Origin: Pseudomonas viridiflava
GTDB taxonomy: Bacteria; Pseudomonadota; Gammaproteobacteria; Pseudomonadales; Pseudomonadaceae
Assembly: GCF_001642795.1 (NCBI RefSeq)
Contig: NZ_LKEH01000017.1
Coordinates: 211,390 to 275,389, forward strand
Direction of reading: 5' to 3'
DNA length: 64,000 nucleotides
The position numbers were made by a program, and so were the translations under genes. Below the pieces are notes generated by a model. That model worked only from the letters and a program-made list of their open reading frames with translations. It had not been told where the DNA came from and ran no database searches. Numbering within the stretch: position 1 is the stretch's first letter; the number at the start of each line of letters is the position of its first letter. Positions 8,400 to 15,681 of this stretch are shown here, one piece after another.

Positions 8400-9269
8400 T
8401 CAGTGAGCCAGGTGAGGTTTGGGAAACAGTCGGCGCAGGATGCCCGTGCGCCCGAAGAGCAGAGAAAACACGTAGAACGCACTGGCGGTCAGGACGATGG
8501 CAGGTCCCGATGCGACGCCCAGATGGTAGGAAACGATCAGCCCGATCAGCCCTGCCAGCGTGGCGAGCAGAGTCGAGATCAACATCAGCGCGCTCAATGA
8601 GCTGGCCCAGAACCGCGCCGCCGTGGCTGGCAGCATCATCATGCCGACCGCCATCAGCGTGCCCAAGGCCTGAAAGCCCGCCACCAGATTAAGCACCACC
8701 AGCAGCAGAAACAGGACGTGATACAGCGACCCGCGCCCGCCGACTGCGCGCAGAAAGCCCGGATCGAAGCATTCAAGCACCAGCGGGCGGTAGATCACGG
8801 CGAGCAGAATCAGGGTGAACGAAGCGATGCCGCCGACCATATAGATAGAGGCGCTGTCGATGGCCAGAATGGTGCCGAACAGCACGTGGAGCAGATCGAC
8901 ACTGGAGCCATGCAGCGAGACGATCAACACCCCTGCGGCCAGGGAAGTCAGGTAGAAACTGGCAAAGCTGGCGTCTTCGCGCAGCGCCGTCAGGCGGCTG
9001 ACCAGTCCCGACAACAGCGCGACCGCCAGCCCGGCGATCAGCCCGCCGAACCCCATCGCCGGCAACGAAAGCCCTGCAACCATGAAGCCGACTGCGGCGC
9101 CCGGCAGCACCGCGTGACTCATCGCATCGCCCACCAGGCTCATGCGTCTGAGCATCAGCAACACGCCAACCGGTCCGGAACCGATGCCCAACGCCAGACA
9201 TGCCACCAGCGCACGACGCATGAAACCGAACTCGACGAAAGGCTCGATCACCAGGGTGTAAAGCATCAT
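8400..9269 (-). CDS. Metal (zinc) ABC transporter permease
   Basis: A 289-residue ABC-3 family permease with about eight hydrophobic helices. It shows the family's hallmark near residue 45, MRRMSLVGDAMSHAVLPGAAVGF, which contacts the ATPase and lines the metal path. Its start overlaps the ATPase stop by four bases, indicating translational coupling, and the binding-protein gene follows 11 bases later. ABC-3 permeases serve zinc, manganese or iron; the specificity here is inferred from the binding protein and the Zur-like site. Confidence 0.9.
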   Translation of the reverse strand: MMLYTLVIEPFVEFGFMRRALVACLALGIGSGPVGVLLMLRRMSLVGDAMSHAVLPGAAVGFMVAGLSLPAMGFGGLIAGLAVALLSGLVSRLTALREDASFASFYLTSLAAGVLIVSLHGSSVDLLHVLFGTILAIDSASIYMVGGIASFTLILLAVIYRPLVLECFDPGFLRAVGGRGSLYHVLFLLLVVLNLVAGFQALGTLMAVGMMMLPATAARFWASSLSALMLISTLLATLAGLIGLIVSYHLGVASGPAIVLTASAFYVFSLLFGRTGILRRLFPKPHLAH

Positions 9270-10015
9270 GACGGCTCATCCTCGACGTCGCACATGGACT
9301 CATCGACGGTCCAGTACTCGGCCATGTTGCGGGCCTTGCGAAGGTTGGCGACGCTCAGCACTTCAGCCGTGTCACCCCAGGCAATCGCTTCGCGGGCCAT
9401 CAGCAGGGTCTGCGGAAAATGCTGGCGGACCTGATCGATGTCATGCAACACGGCAATCACGGTGCGTCCCTGGCCGTGCCAGACTCGCACCAGTTGCAGC
9501 AGATCGCGTGTGGTACGCGCATCGATGGCGGTGAAGGGCTCGTCGAGCAGAATCACCGAGGCATCCTGCAGCAGCAGTCGGGCGAACAGCACCCGCTGGA
9601 ATTGTCCGGACGACAGCGAGCCGATGCTGCGCGTTTCGAAGCCTTCCAAACCGACTGTCAACAACGCCTGCCGGGTAAGGTCGGCATGGTTGCGGGTCAG
9701 GCTGCGGAACGGTCCGATGCTGTGCCAGGCGCCCATCGCCACAGTGTCAGCCACGCTCAGTGGAAAACTGCGGTCGATCTCGGCAGCCTGTGGCAGATAG
9801 CCGATGGTGCGGATTGCCAGACGGCCGCGATCCACGCGGCCCTGCGCGGGCTTCATGGTTCCGGCGATGGCTTTGATCAAGGTGGACTTGCCTGCGCCAT
9901 TGGGGCCGACGATGGCCGTCAGGCTCCCGGCTTCGAAACGGCCACTGATGTGGTGAACGGCAGGCCGACGCTCATAGGCCACCGTGAGGTTTTCCAGCGC
10001 GATGGCGGCACTCAC
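9266..10015 (-). CDS. Metal (zinc) ABC transporter ATP-binding protein
   Basis: A single ABC cassette, 249 residues from the chosen start, with Walker [11 protein letters not shown] around residue 40, signature SLSSGQFQRVLFARLLLQ, Walker B VILLDEPFTAID and the H-loop AVLHDID. It energises metal uptake with the following permease. I chose the GTG at 10015 because its first bases overlap the stop codon of a 43-residue upstream ORF in a GTGA arrangement, and similarity to ABC ATPases begins right there (SAAIALENLTVAYERR). The alternative ATG at 10153 would add 46 residues that are an out-of-frame reading of the small ORF. Confidence 0.88.
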   Translation of the reverse strand: MSAAIALENLTVAYERRPAVHHISGRFEAGSLTAIVGPNGAGKSTLIKAIAGTMKPAQGRVDRGRLAIRTIGYLPQAAEIDRSFPLSVADTVAMGAWHSIGPFRSLTRNHADLTRQALLTVGLEGFETRSIGSLSSGQFQRVLFARLLLQDASVILLDEPFTAIDARTTRDLLQLVRVWHGQGRTVIAVLHDIDQVRQHFPQTLLMAREAIAWGDTAEVLSVANLRKARNMAEYWTVDESMCDVEDEPS

Positions 10016-10143
10016 GGAATGGCCACCGACCAGCCGATGGCCAGCCAAAGCAGCGCCAGAACGGACAGGGAAAACAGAATGCGCTTCCAGGCTGACTGGG
10101 CCAGGACCGAGCTTGCGATAGACGATGGGTGAGGTGTTTTCAC
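10012..10143 (-). CDS. Small membrane protein at the head of the metal transporter operon
   Basis: A 43-residue ORF starting with GTG at 10143. It has a polar N-terminus of about 20 residues (VKTPHPSSIASSVLAQSAWK) followed by one hydrophobic span (residues 22-42, ILFSLSVLALLWLAIGWSV) and stops right after. Its TGA overlaps the GTG of the ATPase gene, so the two are probably translated together. I do not recognise a named family. A single-span microprotein in a Zur-controlled operon could assist assembly of the importer or help translation of the ATPase; both are guesses. Confidence 0.6.
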   Translation of the reverse strand: MKTPHPSSIASSVLAQSAWKRILFSLSVLALLWLAIGWSVAIP

Positions 10144-10197
10144 TACGAAGCAACCTGAAACTATTCGTTACAGTATTACATAAGCCATCATCTTGCC

Positions 10198-10210
10198 GTT
10201 ATAAAATAAC
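10198..10210. promoter_or_regulatory. Zur-box-like palindrome
   Basis: GTTATAAAATAAC is a 13-bp palindrome (arms GTTAT and ATAAC) that matches the Zur core GTTATANTATAAC at all defined positions but one. It lies 55 bases upstream of the small-ORF start codon in the minus-strand metal operon, and about 118 bases upstream of the plus-strand radical SAM gene. Zur represses zinc uptake genes when zinc is plentiful, so control of the leftward operon is the natural reading. Confidence 0.7.
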
Positions 10211-10327
10211 ATTCATATTCGTCATGTTTTTTCAGCCCCGCCTGACCTTCGGTCTGCTTGATGCCGCCCGGCTTGAGTCTTGCCCTGCAACCCGATACTG
10301 TACATGCAAACAGTAATGGGGTATTCC

Positions 10328-11548
10328 ATGCAGCTCATCGACAAGCTCAGCATTCTGGCGGACGCCGCCAAGTACGACGCGTCATGCGCAAGCAGCGGAG
10401 CACCCAAGCGCAGTTCGCAGGATAAATCCGGGCTCGGTTCAACCAATGGCATGGGCATCTGTCACAGCTACACGCCCGACGGGCGTTGCGTATCCCTGCT
10501 GAAGATTCTGCTGACCAACTTCTGCCTGTACGACTGCCAGTATTGCGTCAACAGGCGCTCCAGCGACGTGCCCCGCGCCCGGTTCACGCCTGAAGAAGTG
10601 GTCACCCTGACGCTGGATTTCTACCGTCGCAATTGTGTGAGTGGCCTGTTCCTCAGCTCCGGCATCATCCGCTCGGCCGACTACACCATGGAGCAACTGG
10701 TGGAGGTCGCCCGCCTGTTGCGCGAGGTGCACGAGTTTCGCGGGTACATCCACCTCAAGACCATCCCCGACGCTGACCCCGCGTTAATTGCCCAGGCCGG
10801 TCGCTATGCCGATCGCCTGAGTGTGAACATCGAGCTGCCTACTGATGCGAGCCTGCAGACCCTGGCCCCGGAAAAGGATGTCGCCTCGATCAAGCGGTCG
10901 ATGCAGACGATCTACACCGGCGAGCAGACCGTACGCAACGAACCACGCGCACCGAAATTTGCACCGGCCGGTCAGAGCACACAGATGATCGTCGGGGCCG
11001 ATGCCACTGACGACAGCACCATCCTGCACAGTGCGCAGTCGCTTTACAGCAACTTCAAGCTGCGCCGGGTCTACTACTCGGCGTTCAGCCCGATCCCCAA
11101 CAGCCCGAACAGCGTACCGCTGGCGGCACCGCCCCTGATGCGCGAGCATCGGCTGTATCAGGCTGACTTTCTGCTGCGTGGCTATGGGTTCACGGCGGGC
11201 GAGTTGTTGAACGGCCCGGGAGATCTGGCCCTGGACATCGATCCGAAGCTGGCCTGGGCGCTGGGTAACCGCCAGGTGTTCCCGCTGGACCTGAACAATG
11301 CCGACCCTGCATTGATCGCGCGCGTGCCCGGTATCGGCATTCGCACCACCCAGCGACTGGTCGAACTGCGTCGGCAACGGCGCATCCGCTATGAAGACCT
11401 GACCCGCATGCGCTGTGTGCTGGCCAAGGCCAAGCCATTCATCATCACCAGCGACTACCACCCGCCTCAGGCCGAGACGACCAGTGAGTTTCTGCATCAT
11501 CAGTTACGTGACCGCCCGCAACCTCAACAGATGGGACTGTGGGGATGA
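10328..11548 (+). CDS. Radical SAM protein, putative DNA modification/repair (TIGR03916 type)
   Basis: A 406-residue radical SAM enzyme. C66, C70 and C73 form the Cx3Cx2C iron-sulphur motif (TNFCLYDCQYCVNRR), followed by the SAM-binding barrel. Near residues 325-365 a helix-hairpin-helix segment (LNNADPALIARVPGIGIRTTQRLVELR) suggests DNA contact. This architecture matches the family annotated as rSAM_link_UDG, found beside a TIGR03915 or uracil-DNA-glycosylase-like partner; the reaction is not known. Here the partner starts within its stop codon (ATGA overlap), so they are co-translated. The ATG at 10328 is chosen; an ATG at 10316 is an alternative. Confidence 0.85.
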   Translation: MQLIDKLSILADAAKYDASCASSGAPKRSSQDKSGLGSTNGMGICHSYTPDGRCVSLLKILLTNFCLYDCQYCVNRRSSDVPRARFTPEEVVTLTLDFYRRNCVSGLFLSSGIIRSADYTMEQLVEVARLLREVHEFRGYIHLKTIPDADPALIAQAGRYADRLSVNIELPTDASLQTLAPEKDVASIKRSMQTIYTGEQTVRNEPRAPKFAPAGQSTQMIVGADATDDSTILHSAQSLYSNFKLRRVYYSAFSPIPNSPNSVPLAAPPLMREHRLYQADFLLRGYGFTAGELLNGPGDLALDIDPKLAWALGNRQVFPLDLNNADPALIARVPGIGIRTTQRLVELRRQRRIRYEDLTRMRCVLAKAKPFIITSDYHPPQAETTSEFLHHQLRDRPQPQQMGLWG

Positions 11549-12384
11549 TCTGTCTCGATTGCGATGACCTGTTCGATACGTGGCGGCAGCAGGCGCGCTG
11601 GCTGTTGAGCCACGGGATCGACCCGAGCCAGGTCAGCTGGAAATCCCCGGATGCTGCCGACCTGTTCGGCAGCGATCAGGACTGCCCGAAAGAGCAAGGC
11701 CCCTTCCAGGCACGCGTGCCGCTCGAGCTGCTGCATTTGCTGGAAAGCGCATCGCGCTACCGGGGAGAGCAACGCTGGAGCCTGTTGTATGAAGTGCTGT
11801 GGCGCGTCAGCCATGGTGACCGTACGGCGATGATGGCGGGCGACAAACTGGGCAGCGAGCTGCACCGGCGACTCAAGTCGATTCGCCGCGAGGCTCATCA
11901 CTTGCACGCCTTTCTGCGCTTCGTGGCACTGCCCGCGCCCGAGCAGGACGATGAGCTGATGCGCCCGGAATACGTGGCGTGGCACGAACCGGCCCATGAC
12001 ATTCTGCACAGCGCCAGCGAGCACTTCATCGGCCGTATGGGCCAGCACCGCTGGATGATCGCCACGCCGCAGGATGGCGTCTATTACGACGGCAAGCAGT
12101 TGATCCACGAGCGCCGCTGCCCGGAAGCCTGGAAGACCATGGCGCGTCAGGTCGACGATCCGCATGGCGAGCTGTGGCTGACCTATTACAGCCACATCTT
12201 CAACCCGGCCCGCCTCAACCCCAAAGTCATGGAAGGCCATTTCCCGTCACGGTTCTGGAAAAACCTGCCGGAAGGCCCGCTTATTCCGGCACTGATTACC
12301 CAGGCCCGCACGGGCAAACAACGTGACGGTCAGGCGAACGATATCGCCGCCCGACGCGGCAAGAAGATTGCGCATCGGGATTGA
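11545..12384 (+). CDS. TIGR03915-family putative DNA-repair partner protein
   Basis: Partner of the radical SAM protein, 279 residues, starting in its stop codon. It begins MICLDCDDLFDTWRQQARWLL and includes segments typical of the TIGR03915 domain (LYEVLWRVSHGDRTAM, HHLHAFLRFVALP, DDPHGELWLTYYSHIFNPARLNPKVMEGHFP). In many bacteria this domain is followed by a UdgX-like uracil-DNA glycosylase domain. Here the reading frame stops soon after a lysine/arginine-rich tail, so that domain is absent. Function is inferred only from the pairing: nucleic-acid repair or modification. Confidence 0.8.
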   Translation: MICLDCDDLFDTWRQQARWLLSHGIDPSQVSWKSPDAADLFGSDQDCPKEQGPFQARVPLELLHLLESASRYRGEQRWSLLYEVLWRVSHGDRTAMMAGDKLGSELHRRLKSIRREAHHLHAFLRFVALPAPEQDDELMRPEYVAWHEPAHDILHSASEHFIGRMGQHRWMIATPQDGVYYDGKQLIHERRCPEAWKTMARQVDDPHGELWLTYYSHIFNPARLNPKVMEGHFPSRFWKNLPEGPLIPALITQARTGKQRDGQANDIAARRGKKIAHRD

Positions 12385-12499
12385 GAGGTTGCGAATCCAG
12401 GTATGAGATCAAGCTATTTGTCGACATGTGCTGCAGCCGGGTTCTCTTCAAGCAGCGCGCAGCCTGCTGAAGAAAATAATGTTTTATAGGAGGCCTCAC

Positions 12500-12720
12500 C
12501 CAGTCTTCGTTTTAGCGCTGTCGCGGGGCAAGCCCCCTCTTATCAAACAACACGTAATCTGCTGAATGAACACGTTTTTGTGGGAGGCGGCTTGCCGGTG
12601 ATGCAGTCGACGCGGTGTGTCAGGAAAATCACGTCATCGTTCATCGCCGGCAAGCCGCCTCCCACAGTTCGGTGTTTGCAGCGCTAAGTCGAAGAAGTGG
12701 TGGCGCCTCCCACAGAAAAA
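12500..12720. repeat. REP palindrome pair and linker (intergenic)
   Basis: The 391-bp gap between the TIGR03915 gene and phzF holds no gene that I can support. It contains two inverted copies of a Pseudomonas REP element of the GTGGGAGGCGGCTTGCCGG type at 12580-12603 and 12642-12665, forming a long hairpin. A partial element (GCGGGGCAAGCCCCCT) lies at about 12523-12539. Between them is the linker TCTTATCAAACAAC at about 12538-12551, which recurs beside other REP loci in this window. Confidence 0.85.
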
Positions 12721-12775
12721 TGGCTTTTTTCAGTGGCTTATGGGTTGTTCGATAACTCGCGATTGAACTGCAACC

Positions 12776-13618
12776 TCAAAGCGAAACGCGCCCATCGATA
12801 CAGGTCACCGTTGCCCCACCGACCCACACGTCATTACCTACACGCTTGACGTGCACCCTGCCCTTGCGGCCCAACGCGGCGCCTTGGCTGGCGACATAGC
12901 TGTCCGCCGCCAGACCGTCCTCCAGCACCCACAGGGCAATACCGGCATTCAGGCTCCCAGTGACAGGATCCTCGGCCATGCCGTCTCCCGGCACGAACGC
13001 GCGCACTTCAAACTGCGCATCGTCGCCGTCCACTGCGGGACTCCAGGGTGCGAACACGCCAATCTTCAACCCATCGAGCTTCGCGTTATCCGGCTGCAGC
13101 GCAAGCACGCTGGCACGATCTGCCAATCTCAGCACCATCCAGCCAGGACCGTTGTCTGCCCAGCGCGCATCCAGAATCGCGCCTTTTTCCAGACCAAAAC
13201 CATCGCGGACCTGCTCAACCAGATCGGGCTCTACCGGGCCGGAGCGCAGCAAGGGCGGCGCAGTAAATGCCAACTGCTGGCCGTCACGACGAATTCTGAT
13301 CAGACCGACGCCGCACTCCTGAACGATTTCCTCACCCTGCGCAACGCCGCCGCTCTCAAGCCATGCGTGGCAACTGCCCAGCGTCGGGTGCCCTGCAAAC
13401 GGCAGTTCTTGGAGCGTGGTAAAAATGCGCACGCGATAGTCGGCGCGCGGATCGGTGGGTTTGAGCAGGAAGGTGGTTTCGCTCAGATTCGTCCAGCGGG
13501 CGAAGGCCGCCATCTGCTCATCGCTCAGACCGTCAGCACCGAGCACCACAGCCAATGGGTTGCCGAGCAGCGGCTGCTCACTGAAGACATCAACCTGTTT
13601 GAAATCGAACGAGCGCAT
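12776..13618 (-). CDS. PhzF-family isomerase/epimerase
   Basis: A 280-residue member of the PhzF/diaminopimelate-epimerase-like fold. The conserved early block DVFSEQPLLGNPLAVVL, the general-acid glutamate E47 in TNLSETTF, AGHPTLGSCHAW near residue 75 and AEDPVTGSLNAGIALW near residue 220 are all present. The family uses a single Glu to protonate a carbon during isomerisation. No phenazine genes are nearby, so a phenazine role is not supported and the substrate is unknown. A good AAGGAAG ribosome site precedes the ATG. It is divergent from the Sir2 gene by about 156 bases. Confidence 0.88.
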   Translation of the reverse strand: MRSFDFKQVDVFSEQPLLGNPLAVVLGADGLSDEQMAAFARWTNLSETTFLLKPTDPRADYRVRIFTTLQELPFAGHPTLGSCHAWLESGGVAQGEEIVQECGVGLIRIRRDGQQLAFTAPPLLRSGPVEPDLVEQVRDGFGLEKGAILDARWADNGPGWMVLRLADRASVLALQPDNAKLDGLKIGVFAPWSPAVDGDDAQFEVRAFVPGDGMAEDPVTGSLNAGIALWVLEDGLAADSYVASQGAALGRKGRVHVKRVGNDVWVGGATVTCIDGRVSL

Positions 13619-13774
13619 TCATGGCTTCCTTGTTGGGTGTCAGTCGGCAAAGGTCGCATGCAATGGCGTGGCAGGACAACAACCGCATACTGTCAGGCTG
13701 ATCTACCGGCCCTGCGAACAATACGCTTGATGGTAATGTCACATCCATGATCTGCAGACCACACGAGGTTTGAC

Positions 13775-14623
13775 ATGCTGGACAGCCCTGCCCGCGCACA
13801 GCTCGACACCCTTGGCCAGCACATGGCTGAACGGCCTTTTCTGGTGATTACCGGAGCCGGTATCAGCACCGCATCCGGCATCCCCGATTACCGTGACAAG
13901 GATGGGGTCCGTCGCGGCAAACAACCGATGATGTATCAGGAATTCGTCAACAACCCGGCAGCCCGCCAGCGTTACTGGGCAAGGGCCATGCTGGGATGGC
14001 CGAGAATCCGGGCGGCGCAGCCCAATGCGGCGCACCAGGCGTTGGCACACTTGCAGAACGGTCACGCCATCACAGGATTGATCACCCAGAACGTCGACGC
14101 CTTGCACACCCAGGCAGGGAGCCGTGAAGTGATCGAATTGCATGGCAGCCTGCACCGGGTGCTGTGCCTGGATTGTCATCAGCGTCACGACCGTGCGGCG
14201 ATTCAGGAGGTGATGCTGGAGCAGAACCCGTATCTGCTCGGCGTGCATGCCGTTCAGGCTCCCGATGGCGACACGCTGCTGGACCCGGCTTTCGAAGCTG
14301 GCTTCAAGGTACCGCCCTGCTCTCATTGCCAAGGCAACCGGCTCAAGCCTGATGTGGTGTTCTTCGGCGAGAACGTTGCCCCGCCCACTGCCGCGAAAGC
14401 CATGCTCAGCGCCGAGCAGGCCGAAGGCTTGCTGGTGGTGGGTACGTCACTGATGGCCTGGTCAGCGTTCCGCCTGTGCAAGGCAATGGCCGAACAGGGC
14501 AAACCGATCATCGCCATCAACCACGGCAAGACCCGCGCCGACGAATTGCTGGACATGAAGATCGAAGCACCCTGTGAACAGCTGCTGCCAGTGCTTGCCG
14601 AAGAACTGACCCGGTCTACGTGA
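13775..14623 (+). CDS. Sir2-family NAD-dependent protein deacetylase
   Basis: A 282-residue sirtuin that removes acyl groups from lysines using NAD. The NAD site GAGISTASGIPDYRD (residues 27-41), QNVDALH (105-111), catalytic His H123 in ELHGS, and four zinc cysteines C131, C134, C182 and C185 (CxxC twice) are intact, so it should be active. FGENV and GTSLMAWSAF complete the NAD pocket. It ends four bases before the end of the convergent arsenite-carrier gene. The protein targets are unknown. Confidence 0.93.
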   Translation: MLDSPARAQLDTLGQHMAERPFLVITGAGISTASGIPDYRDKDGVRRGKQPMMYQEFVNNPAARQRYWARAMLGWPRIRAAQPNAAHQALAHLQNGHAITGLITQNVDALHTQAGSREVIELHGSLHRVLCLDCHQRHDRAAIQEVMLEQNPYLLGVHAVQAPDGDTLLDPAFEAGFKVPPCSHCQGNRLKPDVVFFGENVAPPTAAKAMLSAEQAEGLLVVGTSLMAWSAFRLCKAMAEQGKPIIAINHGKTRADELLDMKIEAPCEQLLPVLAEELTRST

Positions 14624-14627
14624 AAGG

Positions 14628-15623
14628 TCAGCGAACGGCTTCAGCCTGCTGTTCCCCACGGATCAGCGCAGGAATCACACGGATGTAGATCAATTCGCTC
14701 ACCAACTCGATCAGCGTCTGAGTAACTACGGCCGCCGCCGCGAGCTCCCTGATTCCTTCCGGCAGTGCGAGGGCCAGAGGCAGTACCACCAGCGAGTTGC
14801 GCGTTGACGTACTGAAGGCCACCGATCTGGCACCGACTGCAGGCAGCCTGAAGACTCTGGACACCAGCGCACCCGCCAGTGGTGCCAGCACCATGAACCC
14901 CAGGTACACCGGAATCACAGGCAGCAACTGGTCGATGCTGTTCGCCACCGAAGCGATCTGCGAACCGATCACCACGAACAGAACCGCAGCCATCGCCGGT
15001 ACCGGCATCCACGCCCAGGCGTCATTCCAGCGCGTAACAATTGACGATCGCCTGACCCCGGCAGCGGTGAGCACCGCAAGCACCAGCGGCAGTACGATCA
15101 ACACCAGAAACGCCTCGACGAAGGGAATGATGGAAATCGCCACCGATGATTCGCTGCCCAGCATTAATGCCAGGTACAACGGCAACAGCACCAGTTGCAG
15201 CAGAAGCAGCAAGGGCGTGGCCGCCAGAACAAGTCGCGAATCCCCCTTTCCCAGGTGCGTGAACACCACGACGTAATCAATGCAGGGCGTCAACAGCACC
15301 AGCAAGGCCCCCACCAGAATGGCCGTGTGTTCGCTCAGCACGCGGGTCAGTAACCAGACCAGCAGCGGAATCACCACAAAGTTGGCAATCAGCAGCGCGA
15401 GCATGAAACGTCTGTTGCTCAGGCCCTGACGCAGGTCCAGAAACGGGATCTGCAGGAACATGGCGTACATGAGCACGGCAATCGCAGGGGTTACCAGCAC
15501 GCCCAATGCCTGCGACGCGACGGGCGCGAGAAGCCCGCCGACGAACGCGACAATCACGGCAATGAAATAGATCGGAATCTGCTGTTGTTCCAGTTGCTCT
15601 CTGCTCACGTTGAATCCTTGCAT
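14628..15623 (-). CDS. Acr3-like arsenite / bile acid:sodium symporter family transporter
   Basis: A 331-residue membrane protein with about ten hydrophobic helices, of the BASS superfamily and closest by eye to the arsenic-resistance (Acr3) branch. The segment LLTPCIDYVVVFTHLGKGDSRLVLAATPLLLL holds the conserved cysteine of helix 4 expected for metalloid binding, and PLAGALVSR and TRNSLVVLPLALALP fit the discontinuous-helix motif of helix 9. There is no arsR or arsC next to it, so an isolated carrier with another substrate is possible. Confidence 0.78.
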   Translation of the reverse strand: MQGFNVSREQLEQQQIPIYFIAVIVAFVGGLLAPVASQALGVLVTPAIAVLMYAMFLQIPFLDLRQGLSNRRFMLALLIANFVVIPLLVWLLTRVLSEHTAILVGALLVLLTPCIDYVVVFTHLGKGDSRLVLAATPLLLLLQLVLLPLYLALMLGSESSVAISIIPFVEAFLVLIVLPLVLAVLTAAGVRRSSIVTRWNDAWAWMPVPAMAAVLFVVIGSQIASVANSIDQLLPVIPVYLGFMVLAPLAGALVSRVFRLPAVGARSVAFSTSTRNSLVVLPLALALPEGIRELAAAAVVTQTLIELVSELIYIRVIPALIRGEQQAEAVR

Positions 15624-15681
15624 AGCTCTGAATCATGCTGAATGGACAGGCGTCTGCCTGCCGCGAAACGACAGTAAGTCA

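Noticed and set aside
10016..10153. 46-residue N-terminal extension of the metal ATPase
   Set aside because: It is an out-of-frame reading of a 43-residue membrane ORF that overlaps the ATPase GTG start by GTGA.
12500..12720. CRISPR-like repeats
   Set aside because: Copies are inverted palindromes of REP type, not direct repeats with regular spacers, and no cas gene is present.
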